From positions 44,097,869 to 44,161,868 of the forward strand of contig NC_046683.1 in assembly GCF_009870125.1 (NCBI RefSeq): a stretch of 64,000 bases of DNA, read 5' to 3'. Source of the DNA: Drosophila pseudoobscura (lineage: Eukaryota; Arthropoda; Insecta; Diptera; Drosophilidae). Shown in pieces: positions 1 to 12,000 of this stretch (positions are counted from its first letter, which is position 1; every line of letters starts with the position of its first letter). The position numbers and the translations under genes are program-made. The notes under the pieces were generated by a model. The model did not search any database. It saw nothing but the letters and a program-made list of their open reading frames with translations, and was not told where the DNA came from.

Positions 1-589
1 TATACTTAGGAATAAATGATATACTAATTTGGAGAAGGAAATCAAAGGGGGGAGTCGAAAGTTGTAGCCAAAGTCGGCAGAAACAGTCGTACAGTATCAT
101 TATCTTCGTAATTTTATAGTCTTTGATGCAATGCAATGATCTCCCTTAAACTCAGGAAAATCCTAGCAGCCTCTACAAATTGTATATAAAATAAATTATA
201 AATGCCACTTGCTAATAGTTATATTTGTATATCCGTAAATTCAGGCAGATACTAAATCTACGGATATTTATCTTTACGGACAATTTATTGAAATTACAGG
301 CAGTCTAAAAAGTGACACAGATTTTTGTATGGGACCAAAAGTGAGATCATAATAGCCGAACAATTGGGAGAATTTAGTGTGAACATCATAGGGTGCCTAA
401 GGTTCGGTTTCGTTTTCAATGGATTTCGGGTTTGGGCGCACATTACAAATTTGGTTGGACGGATAATTTGGCAAGGGTTGGTGCGGAGATTGACCAACAG
501 ATCATGGAGTGCTGGTGTGACATGCTTCTGTGGTCCGTAAAGAAAACATTAAACGAAACGAAAATAAATTTGGAACGAAAAACAAAACG
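1..589. other. 3' flank of the Grip84-like gene
   Basis: AT-rich sequence with no convincing coding region. On the minus strand an AATAAA signal lies at 284-289, about 300 bases past the stop of the gamma-tubulin complex gene, so the stretch between it and 590 is probably that gene's 3' UTR. Short open frames on both strands lack codon bias. Confidence 0.5.
284..289 (-). terminator. Candidate poly(A) signal of the Grip84-like gene
   Basis: AATAAA on the minus strand about 300 bases downstream of the stop codon at 590. It is the nearest canonical signal I found, so the 3' UTR length is an inference. Confidence 0.4.
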
Positions 590-2674
590 CTAATTGTAGG
601 CCTCCAGGCGTAGCAGCAACTGCTGACAGGACTCACGCTCATCCTCTGCGGTGCTGCTGGTGGAGTTGGCCAGCTCCCGCACCAGATCCAGGATGCTTTT
701 CAGGAGGCTGTCAAACTCAGTTTCGTACTCGGCCACGCCGTCGTCGAAGGCCTGCTCGTCACTGAGCGGGGTCTCGGCGAAGCTGCTGAAGTTGAGGCAC
801 ACCTGGCCGAGCGTGAATAGGGAGCGCACAAAGGCAATGGCTCCCGAGAGGAGGCCCAGGCGCAGACACTCCTCCAGGGTGATGGAGAGCCGCTCGACCA
901 GATCGTCGATGTGCTGGGCCTTGTCCGCCACTACGATGAGCATCTCCCAGCGCGGCTCCGCAATGTCCTGGGTGATGTACTGCTCCAGGTTGATCATGAT
1001 GTCCAGCATGCGTTGGCGCAGGGCTTCGGAGCGAGTGCTCTGCGAGATGGGGATAGTGCCCTCAGGCGGGGCTTGCCACAGGGCCTGCAACTGACGCTGC
1101 ACGTAGCGCAGAAACAAGATAACGCGCTGCAGAAGTTGCATTTTCTGCAGGGGCTCCGAGTGAAGGACGAAGCTGAGCGGCCACTTGGGCTCGTAGCGCA
1201 GGGCAAAGGCCTCGTAGCCGTAGAGAGTGAACCTACCGAAAGGATCTCCATCGTCGTCGCTGGTGGTGTTGCTGGTGTTCCCCTCGTTTTTGTCCGCCTC
1301 TCCATGTTCGCGGTTCACCAGCTTCTGCAGCTGGGAGGCCACATCGCGGTCCTTTAGCTGGCAGCGCATCAGGTCCTTGAAGGGATCGTCGATTATCTGC
1401 AGCGTCTCCATGAGCAGACTCTGCAGCGTCTCCGGAATCATGCGGTCCACGCCTCTCTGCATATGCTCCTGGTAGTTGGCCAGCAGTGCCTCCGCGAATT
1501 CCTGGTTCTGAAGCAAGAAGTAGCCGTGCAGATTGCCCAGATGCCACTCCAGGTGGTGCTCCGTTTTCAGGTAATCCAGCAGCTTCTTGCCCGGCAGTTC
1601 GTAGCTGCTCCGAATGATCTCCACATGGCCCTGTTCCTTGGGATTGTAGTTGAGTGGAGTCTGCATCAGCGTTAGCTTCACGTTGCACTGCCGCAGGATG
1701 TTGAGGTACTTGCCGGCATGGAATATCTCCGCAGCCAGGGGGTTCAGGAAATCTGGCAGGCGCTCCGGCAGCAGGGTGTAGCGATTCTCCCAGTAGGCGT
1801 GACAGCACTGTTCCGGGGCCAGGAGGGTGCTGCTCATGGAATTGGAGCGCTCCGAGTCCTCGACAAAGAACTCGTGCTGCAAGTCGTAGATGATGCCTTT
1901 TTGGGTCCACAGTTGTACGATCTTCATGTAGACGCTGCTGACGGAGTTCAGGATCTTTTCCAAAAGCTCCTTCAGCTCCAGATCGCTTGGCTTCAGCTTC
2001 TCATAGATCTCATTTATATCGCTGAGAATCTGGGCGCTGGTTTTCTTGCCGCGGGCACTGGTGACCATCGAGCTAAACACCTTCAGGATGCCGACCCAGG
2101 GACGAAGCTGCCGCACCAGATCCTTTAAAAAGAGCTTCCGTTGCTGCATCTCCGTCTCCATCGTCGCCTGCAGGTCGTAGTACTGCTGCATTTTGTCGTT
2201 CAAGGCGGCGGCCAGGGCCAGACTGGTGCGTCCGCTCCTTGGAGTCATGTTAGTGGTCTCAATGAAGTTCTGGACACTGATGAAGTGGCCGACCAAGGGC
2301 AGCAAATAGTTGCCCAGCGTTCTAATGGTACTGTTGAACCCCTCATCGATCTTAAAGCGCACATTGGGCAGGCCCGATTGCTGCATCGTTGCGATCTGTT
2401 TGATGGTCGCCTCCGGCTTTATGTGCGACGAGGGTACGCCCGAGAAGGCGTAGATTAGGTTGCGAATCAGCAGCTGCTCCTGGCGATCCAGTGGCAACTT
2501 GGAAATTTCCTCTGTGGGCATAAAGAAACCACCCACACTCTCAAAGGTCCACAAATCCGACTTGGGAATGCTCCTAACCTCATGTATCTTTCGCCCCTCC
2601 TTCTCTAGCTCCTCTTTGCTGAGGACCTGACGTACGGTCTCTTTAAAGCTTTTATTCAGATTGACGGAATCCAT
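590..2674 (-). CDS. Gamma-tubulin complex protein, GCP2/Grip84 family (testis-type paralogue likely)
   Basis: An uninterrupted frame of 694 residues from an ATG at 2674; the frame opens two codons earlier at a TTG, which I did not use. The protein resembles GCP2 along its length: an early block ending LIYAFSGVPSSHI, a mid block YWENRYTLLPERLPDFL, then GKYLNILRQC, and a C-terminal GRIP2-type part with ALRYEPKWPLSFVL and LRQRMLDIMINLEQYI. GCP2 proteins pair with GCP3 in the gamma-tubulin small complex that nucleates microtubules at centrosomes and basal bodies. Canonical GCP2 is about 850-900 residues with introns; this copy lacks roughly the first 150-200 residues and has no introns. That fits a retrocopied, male-germline paralogue such as D. 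melanogaster t-Grip84, recalled from memory and not checked. An acidic Asn/Asp-rich insert lies near residues 465-485. Family membership is secure; orthology is not. Confidence 0.88.
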   Translation of the reverse strand: MDSVNLNKSFKETVRQVLSKEELEKEGRKIHEVRSIPKSDLWTFESVGGFFMPTEEISKLPLDRQEQLLIRNLIYAFSGVPSSHIKPEATIKQIATMQQSGLPNVRFKIDEGFNSTIRTLGNYLLPLVGHFISVQNFIETTNMTPRSGRTSLALAAALNDKMQQYYDLQATMETEMQQRKLFLKDLVRQLRPWVGILKVFSSMVTSARGKKTSAQILSDINEIYEKLKPSDLELKELLEKILNSVSSVYMKIVQLWTQKGIIYDLQHEFFVEDSERSNSMSSTLLAPEQCCHAYWENRYTLLPERLPDFLNPLAAEIFHAGKYLNILRQCNVKLTLMQTPLNYNPKEQGHVEIIRSSYELPGKKLLDYLKTEHHLEWHLGNLHGYFLLQNQEFAEALLANYQEHMQRGVDRMIPETLQSLLMETLQIIDDPFKDLMRCQLKDRDVASQLQKLVNREHGEADKNEGNTSNTTSDDDGDPFGRFTLYGYEAFALRYEPKWPLSFVLHSEPLQKMQLLQRVILFLRYVQRQLQALWQAPPEGTIPISQSTRSEALRQRMLDIMINLEQYITQDIAEPRWEMLIVVADKAQHIDDLVERLSITLEECLRLGLLSGAIAFVRSLFTLGQVCLNFSSFAETPLSDEQAFDDGVAEYETEFDSLLKSILDLVRELANSTSSTAEDERESCQQLLLRLEAYN

Positions 2675-2877
2675 TATCAATATATAAACGTAAGTCTATC
2701 GTCTGCCGTTAGATAGTGATACAAGTCAGTGACAAGTCAGGGATATAATGAAAACTTACTTCGTTTTTACTACAAAAATAAAATGATATTTATAGGAAAG
2801 CTACACAGATCCTTACATTCAGCATCTGAATTTCAGATGTATTGAAAATAAGGGCATCTTTAAGTTACTTAGTCATT

Positions 2878-3232
2878 ATATAGATAAATATGGTCATTCT
2901 CTATGATTTTCTCGTATCTTCAATATTGTGGATTCCACAGATTTTCGCCTTTTGTGGGGGCGGAAGTGGGTGGGGCGAAGTTTTGAAATATTCTTGTAAC
3001 AGTTTCATATCACAGAAGTACGGATATAAAATGTCGTTGCTCTAGCTCTTATAGTCTTTGAGCACTAGGCGCCGATAGGGACGGACAGACAGATCGACAG
3101 GTCTCAATCGACTCGGGTATTGATGCTGATCAAGAATATATATAATTTATGGGGTCGAAAAAGATTCCTTCTGGACGTTACACACATCCATTTTAACCAC
3201 CACCAATACTCATTTTGAGTATCGGGTATAAA
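2878..3232 (-). mobile_element. DINE-1/ISY-like dispersed repeat, partial copy
   Basis: The minus-strand sequence matches the element at 10026-11129: it starts TATACCCGATACTC next to its inverted partner GAGTAT, continues through the block with TATATATATTCTTGATCAGC, and runs into the block ending with a CCGCCCCCAC motif. It lacks the 3' part that carries the terminal hairpin in the other copy. Assignment to the Helitron-derived DINE-1 class is from memory of Drosophila repeats; the homology between the two copies is read directly. Confidence 0.6.
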
Positions 3233-4022
3233 AAACCAGAAACTACGCAGCAAGTATCCCTTTCGCAATTCCCTTTAGCATTTTCTGAGAGGAAGAGTTT
3301 GGGCATTGTTGTTGTTCTTGCTGAGATAAGCATATGTAGAAGAGCAAAGAACCGTGTAAAGCGCGAATCTCGTAAATGAAATGGAGATTAAGATTAAGCG
3401 AAAAAACAAAACACAAGAGCATGAAGACCATACATATTTTTTTTCCCATTCTAGATTTCTCTGAGGCAAAGATCTGCGTATGTACAAATGTATGTAGATA
3501 TCCCAAGTCCTCTTTGATATTAAGTTCTCATTGGTCTCAATTTACTGCGATAATAGTGGTACGGTACTGATTCTCATTCATTGTTCCTAGTAATTCCGAT
3601 TACCAGCTTACGAATATGGTAACTACATATATTTTTTATTTCTCCCACCAGCCGTGCCAGGCAGAAGGTTTGACGTGCCTTACCTTTGTTTTCCATGAAT
3701 GAGCATCAAAATTCATGAGTATTCCATCGTACTGATTGGCGACATCTGCTTCACAGGTGCCACAAATGAATATGGGACCTGGAGGGGGATCAGCCGAACA
3801 GCTAGCTGTCCATCAAAGGGAAACATATGTACATACATATGTACATACATATGTAGCTGAACGAACGTGCTGAGAATTTTTCATCAATTTCTCTGCAATG
3901 GGAAAGATCTCGAAATTGCAAGCGAACTCTCCGACAACTTTCTCGTTTTCTCAGTGTATCATGGGAGAACTCATATACGAAAATACCGTACAGGGAATCA
4001 GCTACCATATGTGAGCACTTTT

Positions 4023-4200
4023 TATACCCTCTCCTGTCTGAGGTATTATTTTGATCAGATGTTGGCGAAGCTTTGAAGCATTTTGGTAAAAATAATAAGA
4101 CATAATTCGTAACCCGCAAGATCGGAACGTATCCTACAGCTACCATATATGTACATATGTATGTACATGTGTAAACATTCTATGCATGTAGAAGGGTATC
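4023..4200 (+). repeat. Degenerate repeat related to the TATACCC family
   Basis: It begins TATACCCTCTCCTGTCTGAGG and contains TTTTGATCAGATGTTGGC, a signature of common non-autonomous Drosophila elements, then decays. An inverted GGGTATC lies near 4194. It is too divergent for confident boundaries. Confidence 0.35.
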
Positions 4201-5914
4201 GAAAGCTTTGCTACCGAAGTTAGACGTCTCTCTCTTTATTTATGGGCTTTTGTCGCGTGAGTTTTACTTGTCGTGTTAGCCGCTGTTTCTGGTGGTTCTC
4301 TCTCGTTTTCTCGTTCTCATTCTAAACAATGCAAATGCAGCGTCAGCTTCTGCAGCTGCAGCGACGCCGTCGTCGGCAGCAGAAACATTAACATAAATAA
4401 ATAAATAACCGTAATACAGCAGTAACAGAAGCAGCAACGAAAGAAGCAACAAATTGCATTGGCAACGCGAGCGAGTAAATAACAACGCTGACAGGCGGCA
4501 ACACCAACAACAACATTAATCCGACGTGGGCTTTTGTCTCTGCTTCTGTTTGTGTCGCTGCTTCCTCTCCTTCTCTTTAATAAAAGCAAGAGCATTTGCT
4601 TTACAGTAGAATAACGGCGCTTGCACTTGCTCTTCTTCGCTCACCCACATGCATGTTAAAGGAACAGTGGGATTGATTTAAAAGAGAGTGGAATGGATTG
4701 ATGAAAATTCGGAACATACATACATATGTACGAATGTTAGAGTAGGGAAATGATTATGCTCTTTAGAACTGTATCGATGGTTGAAATGATTTATGTAACT
4801 TATTGAAAACCCCCAACCCAAAATACATATATTTTTTCTCTTTCAGCGACCACTGTGCGAGTACGATACGAGTACCAACACCTTCGCCTTCACCGACTAT
4901 TGCTTTTGCTATCGCTTTCTGCCGCTGCCTCTGCCGCGCCCCACGGCCACTGCTGCTAGTAGATGCCGTTACTGTTTGACGCTGCCGACAATCAAATTTA
5001 GTGCACAGCTAGGCTAGAGTTTTTGGGCAGCGACGTTTGCAGCGGCAGCGTGAGCCATCAGTGAACGTGATGGAGAGGGCGCGGCGAGCAGGAGGGCCAA
5101 GCCGGGCCGGCGTTAAAGTGCGCGATGTGCTTTGACTGCAAAAAAAGCCCCGTTTTGTGCTTCGATTTTTCAGTTTCGGTTTTTTGTTCGGTTTATTGCA
5201 TTATTTATGTAGTTTTGCAGTCAACCACACGCACGCTAGCCACAAAAATTATGTGTAAACAAAGCGCTCGGGCGACAGAAGAAAAAGAGGGTACCCAAGC
5301 CGATGGACTTGATACCCTTGCTGACTAATGGTCCGTAAGGCAGGTGTGGTACAATTTTTATCTGCTTTGGCAGAGCTGTTGTAAGAATATATAAAACAAA
5401 ACATATCTACACACATATGTACATCTCATACTTGCAACCCCTCTTCAGAATCATAATAGCTCCTGACAGGGTATCAATGGAGTATCATTGGGTGACAATC
5501 GCAAGTGCAGCACTCTCAGTCTCAGTCTCAGCTTGAGCCTCAGTGCCGGCCTCGACGTGAGTCTCTCTCTCTCTCTCTTTGTGTCTCTCCCCGTGTTACT
5601 AGCGCTGCCATCACCGTCGTCGCCTTCGCCGTAGCAGCGGCGACAAACGCGGCCGCATTCTCATTCAAACAACCAACAAACGCAAACGCAACTGAAGAAA
5701 CAACGTCCGCGTACCGGCAGCAGGGAACACACGCCTCCCCGCCCCCCTAGCCAGCTCGAAAGTGGATCTAGTGAAAAGTGAAATTCCGCAGTAAACATTT
5801 TCGCTGCCGATTCCCAGGAGAAGTTCTGTTCCCCCCAATAAAAAGTGTTATGTTAATTGCCTGCCGCGGTGCCCCCGCCCCCCCCTTCGGTCGAGTAGTG
5901 TTTTCGCTCGCTTA

Positions 5915-6082
5915 ATGTTCGACGAGCTGCCGCTGCCCACGCGCCAGCAGGTCGGAGTCTGGCTGCACCGCCTTCTGCTGCTCGTCCTCCACATCTGGCA
6001 GCCCTGCAGCATGTCCTTTACGCGCCGTCGCCAGGGGGCGCTCAAGTGGATTAAAAAGCGCCTGGCGCGTCGCCGCAGTCGC
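5915..6082 (+). CDS. Pura: RhoGEF exon 1 (start codon)
   Basis: 56 residues from the ATG at 5915 to a GTGAGT donor, phase 0. The peptide has a hydrophobic stretch near residues 17-28 (LHRLLLLVLHIW) and then a very basic end with repeated Arg/Lys. That could be a membrane-proximal anchor or simply a basic N-terminus; it does not look like a classical signal peptide because no cleavage region follows. Confidence 0.75.
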
Positions 6083-9000
6083 GTGAGTATTGCGTGGCGG
6101 GTTTCCTAGGGCGGTTCCAATTGTGGGTCCCAAGTGGGTCACGTCATCCCCATATTCTTTAGATTTTAGGGAACATTTTTAGCCGGAATTCAATTAAAAA
6201 TCATTCAGTGTTTCAGTGTCTGCCTGCAAATTCAATTAAAGGCAATAATTTCGGTGGCTTTTGCCGCAATTCTTGGCTAATTTTGTATTTCCTGGTAATC
6301 GGGGGCGCCGCCAAAGCCACCAGAAGGGTTAGAAAACTTTTGCATTTGCGTGACTCGCGATAATTTCTCCATCAGACGCCAAAAGCCCCATCAGCCCCAA
6401 ATCCGCAGGATGGAATGTGGGGTATGTCTGAGGCTTTGTTCCGTTTCCGCTTATGCTACGGCACATCCAAAACCACCCCATAAACACCCCTCCAGCCGGG
6501 AAGGTGTGTCCATCGACCTGAGGGAGACATAGGCTTGGTTCTGCTTCTAGCTCCCTTCATCCCTCTTTCAAACTAGTTGGCGTTGAGCGATTATGGCTGT
6601 CAGTTTGGAAAACATTTACCATTTAGCCACATTTTGCAGCCCTGTAATCAATTCCCACTAACAGCCGGTCGGTTGGGTGGGGGTGGGGGAGGAGCAAATC
6701 AATTTTTATGAAAGTTGACTCTTCCGTTGATTTTTGGCAATTATTTGTTGTGCGATTTCGAAATTTTTGTGTATTGCTATGCGGATCTTAGGCTGCCAGG
6801 GCACGTAGCGCGGGCAAGGGAAGGGTAATGACGGGGGAATGCGGTGTATGCCTAGTGCATATCAAAGAGTTTTCTAATACAGTCAACAGATATGAGCCAA
6901 TCTATTGCCACGCCACAAATGGCAGGGGCTTAGCCCTGAAAGTATTTGTTGCCCATCAAAACATAATATATTAAATTGATGCGGGTTTCCTAATGATCAC
7001 TAATCCTTGGCTGCCAGATCAGAAATAAAGAATTACCAAATACCCAAGAATTGAGCAGAGCAGAGGTTCTCCCTTGATGAACGGAGAGTGTACCGCTCCA
7101 ACCCTCTTGAGCCAACCCCCTCGTTGACCCTCAATTAAAGCCCTCACGAATGGGTTCCGATATTAATCACAAACACGACTGTGGCATGATTCACTCATGT
7201 GCATGGGTTGTGCATTAATCTAGTAAATTAATTGATTTTAATTGATTCGCTGGCAAGCGGAAATATTAATAGTCTTAATCACAAATTGATTTATTTATTG
7301 TCCCACGAAACAGAACAGTACCGGGCATAATGTTCTTATTACAAATGAAAATATGGCGAGAGGGTGGTGGGGAGAGGGAGAGGAAGGGGAAGAGGAAGGA
7401 GGGCACTTAATGTTTATATTTATGGCACTCGTTGGATGTCTGTCTGGCAGTCTGTTTGGCTGTCTGTTCCTCCCAGAGCTATTGTTTATCCGCTGGACAA
7501 ATGTTTATTCTCAGGTTCCCACTCAAACTTCCAGATTTATGAAACTGAAAGCAGAATAAACAACACTCAACGGATCGCATGTTCCCGACTATCGAAACCT
7601 CTTCGAAAGGACCCCCATAGCTCCCCCGATGGTCTTCCCTCGTTAGCGCTTTTGCTGAACCCTGTTTCAGTGTCTGTGTGTGTGTGTGTGTGTTTTTTGT
7701 GTCGAAGTTTGAAGTAGCCGTAAACAAATGCCTGTACGAAAAGCATAAACTGAGCCACCGACAAAGTAGCAAAAACTACGAGGAACGCAACGCCATATAC
7801 CATATATCCATAAAGCATACTCGTATGTATGTATGTATGTATGTATGTGGTACCATAAATGAGAGAACATGCCACCAAGTTCAAGGCAGAAGTTTGTTGC
7901 ACAGATGTCTCAATGCTTTATATTCCACAATTTGTGGGGGACTTGGGGGAACTGGGAAACGGCACACACAATAGCAACAATAGCAATGGCAAAGTGTGCA
8001 TAAAACAGACCTCCCCACGATACGACACGACACGACACGACACGTCAAACAAGCGACTAACGAAAACTGTACGGGAAATTTTTTGTTCATAAAAAGTCGA
8101 AGAGTGATGTGCCCTTTAAGAGTATAATCTGCTCTAAAGGACTACGTACATATATCCACTCGAATTTTGAGGAAAGTTGTTCCTACCTCAAAGTAAAGAC
8201 CAGATCATTTGATCTTTCTTATCGATCAGTATTTTCCCAATTTTGATGAGTATTTCGCTAGATTTTCTCCAAAATCTATTTCGATCTTTTGTAGGAGTTC
8301 TGCTAGTTTTCCAACTTTAAATTAAAACAGAACTTGCGAAAAACAGAAACACTTTAAATGAGAAAAAAGTTGAGTTCTGTTTTGCGAATGGTCGTTCTTT
8401 TTCTTGAAGACTCTTAAGGAATTTAAGGAACTAAGAGTTCTTGCCACAAACCGTATGTCCAAGCGTTGATATCCCACAAAATCAAGCGATAATTGTGGGT
8501 GTGGTGTTTGCTGTTGCCATCGATGATGATCCACGAGAGCGTACCCTGCCGTACCGGGCCGTCCAAGTCCATTCAATCGAAGCGTTCGTTGAGTCACAGA
8601 AGAGCGGTGGGGGCTGGTAGGTGGGGGGAAGTGGGAGCCAAATATCGACATTCATTCAAAGCGTTTCGCACGCATGGAGGAAAAATCATTGAAGCCTGCA
8701 AATGGCTGTGACGTGCAAATGGGAATGGGATGGGTCTCTCTCCCTGTGTTGCATAGGTGTATCTGTATCTGTATCTATGAGTTACACCCTCGCCCATACG
8801 CTGAAACTCATTTCAATTTAGTTGCCACAAAGCGCTTGCCGCAAACGCAGGCCTAAGTAAAAAAGGAAAAAAAAAAACTGAAAGGAAAATCCAACGGAAA
8901 AACTGAACGAAATTTTGTGCGCGCTTTTTTTTCAGTTTGTTTTTGGATTTCTTGGGCGCCCGCTCTGGACTGTCTCTGGACCTCGTCTGGGACCTCTCGA

Positions 9001-12000
9001 AAGTCCAACTCTGAATCTGAATCTGGCTGGTACCTTTAGGCCCCCATCGGCAGTACAGTACAGTACAGTTCGGTGCGGTGCGGTGCGGTGCAGTGGAGTG
9101 CCAGAGTACAGTGGAGTACAACTATGTATTGATAAATTGCCAGCCAACGATTTCCGTCGTGACCTGTGCGCGTTATGCAAAAAAAAATACAAAAAAAAAA
9201 ATGAAACAAAATGCAAACAAAATGTAAATAAATATTAAAAATAATACACAAAAATCAACCAAAAGCCCAAACCACGAGACAGCAGGGAGAGACACAGTGC
9301 CTTCCTTTTGTATGTGCCTTCCCCCGATTTTGTTGGTGTTGTTTTTTTTTGTGGATTTTCGTTTTGTTCAAAGTGAAAAATGAAGTGAATCTCAGTCTCT
9401 CTCGTGAGTCTTTTGTTGTTGCAGCCACAGAGCAGAGTAGCAGAGCAGAGCAGAGGAGGAATCGTAATACTCGTAATAATAATAATAATAATAATGTAAA
9501 CCGACAAATTTTCGAAGAGATTTTCCTTATTTATGAAAACAATAAACGCAACGCATTCGAAAAAGGGGGACTCTCCATCCGCCAATTCGCCAGTCCTCCA
9601 GCATCTCCCTCTCTCTCTCTCTCTCTCTCTGTCTTTCGGATGTCGATGCATCGATGGATTGGCGGCACCACCACCGCCGGCAGTTTCCTGGCACGCATAT
9701 AATTTGCATGTGCATCGGACGCCGCTAGTGCTGCCCCGCTGCTGCCCCTCGATCTTCAGGGAGGAGACGGCGGAGGAGTAGTCTGCCCCGCTGCATCGAT
9801 CTTCAAGGAGGAGGCCATGGCTTATGTAATCTGGAAAATATTCATGAGGCAATACGCTCGTCGCCTCCACTACAATACGCAGCAGCAGCAGCAACAGCAG
9901 CAACATTCGACATTGATCTGGCATTCGTCGTACGAATATGCGGCCATTCGGACGGTGGGTTTTTTCTTCAGCCTCTCCCTTGCAACCATTGGGGGCGCAC
10001 GTTTTCCCTTGCGCCCTTTTGTTTTTATACCCGATACTCAAAATGAGTATTGGGGTATATTAGATTTGTGGTAAAAGTGGATGTGTGTAACGTCCAGAAG
10101 GAATCGTTTCCGACCCTATAAAGTATATATATTCTTGATCAGCATCAATAGCCGAGTCGATTGAGCCATGTCTGTCTGTCCGTCTGTCCGTCTGTCCGTC
10201 TGTCCGTCCGTCCGTCTGTCCGTCCCCTTCAGCGCCTAATGCTCAAAGACTATAAGAGCTAGAGCAACGATGTTTTGGATCCAGACTTCTGTGATATGTC
10301 ACTGCTCCAAAAATATTTCAAAACTTTGCCCCGCCCACTTCCGCCCCCACAAAGGGCGAAAATCTGTGGCATCCACAATTTTGACGATACGAGAAAACTA
10401 AAAACGCAGAATCGTAGAAGATGACTATATCTTCTAGAGTGCAAAATCTGAACCAGATCGTATTATTATTACAGCCAGAATCACGAAAACAATTTCACTC
10501 TTTCTCGCTCTGTCTCACTCTAACACACAGGTTTCATGGTCGGTTTTGCCAATTGCAAAATATGAGTTCAAGGATCTCAGAACCTATAAAAGCCAGAACA
10601 ACCAAATTTGGTATCCACACTCCTGTGATATCGGACCTTGACCGTTTCCTGTCCAAATTTCGCCACACCCCCTTCCGCCCCCGCAAAGGACGAAAATCTG
10701 AGGCAACCACAAATCTCAGAGACTATTAAGGCTAGAGTAACCAAATTTGGTACACACACTCCTTTAAGATGTCACTATAAAACGTATATCTCAGAATTTC
10801 GTCCCACCCCCATCCGCCCCCACAAAGGACGAAAATCTGTTGCATCCACAATATTGCAGATTCGAGAAAACTAAAAATCAGAATCATAGATAATGACCAT
10901 ATCTATCAGATTGCTGAATCTGGATCAGATCAGATCACTTTTATAGCCAAAAGGAACAAATCAATTTGCAGTGGTTACGCAGCGCCCGACGTCACGCTCA
11001 GACTGATTTTCTGTCTCTCTCGCACGCACTCTTTGTCGTGTCGTTTAATATTAGCGGCGTCTGCCGGAGGAGAGCCATACTGACTTAGTATCGGGTATAA
11101 CCGTAGAGTTGCGGTGTCCGCAGCAACTCACAACGTTCCACCTCGTTATTGATTTAAATTGAGTCATTTTTCTCCTCTCTTGGCCACAAAAGTAATTGTG
11201 GATTAATGTGGCCTAAAGCTTAAAGGCTTTACCTTTAAGTGAGCGCTCAAAAAGAGATCCAAGGGGGAGTTCGTATTTTTGTTGGGGGGCGTGAAAGTTG
11301 ATTTGTGATTAAACGTTGCAGCATTCCATATTTCGCTAAGGGAAGGAAGGAAGTTTGAGATCCAAAGTCGGGGAAAGTTTTTTGGTTTTTCGGTTTTGGG
11401 AATTTATTGTCAGGCAACAGGTTTCTGCGGAACAGATTCCCCTCGCATCAAATGTGGGGTGTTTCAGGCTCCACAGATTTATGTGGAGCGCACTTCCTGT
11501 TGGCACAACCCAGAAAGGAAGTTGCTCTCTTGGGCCATCTATTGTGGTTCTTGTATCCTAATTATATTTAATGCAATAGAGGTTTTCTCTTCACGGCCAT
11601 GAATCGGAAGAGAAACTCTTTTTGGGGGACGGCAGCGGCAGCAACGGGAAAAGCCATTTGCATACACGAAAAATGTTGGAGAAAAATAGCAAAACATAAA
11701 CGAAATTATAATTGAACAAGACGGAAAAATGAATTCTCATTTGCTAAAGCGATTAAGGCGATTAAAGCGATTACATTTTACAGATGTACGGAACGGACGA
11801 GAGGCGGCGACGAGAGACGGAGACGAGAGACGGCGACGAGAGAAGGAGACGAGAGACGGAGACGAGAGACGGAGACGAGAGACGAGTAGTTTTTGGTAGA
11901 GAAAACAATTTTTAATCAAAAAGATACTCTTTATTGAAGGGAGGGAGAGAATGGGAAGGACTTGAGACTACGGATCGGTTAGGTCATCCATGAAGAGAGT

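Larger units (their letters stand above)
2675..5914. other. Intergenic region and probable 5' UTR of the RhoGEF gene
   Basis: It holds the upstream flank of the Grip84-like gene, a repeat copy at 2878-3232, a degenerate related repeat near 4023-4200 and CATATGTA runs at 3825-3855. From about 4850 the sequence becomes GC-richer with CT tracts and leads into the start codon at 5915, so the 5' UTR of the RhoGEF probably lies here. A strong acceptor-like pyrimidine tract plus CAG ends at 4846, so an upstream noncoding exon is possible. No transcription start can be fixed from sequence. Confidence 0.4.

Noticed and set aside
9235..10041. 268-codon open frame on the minus strand
   Set aside because: Composed of reversed simple repeats (CT, AAT, CAG) with patchy composition and no splice or start context.
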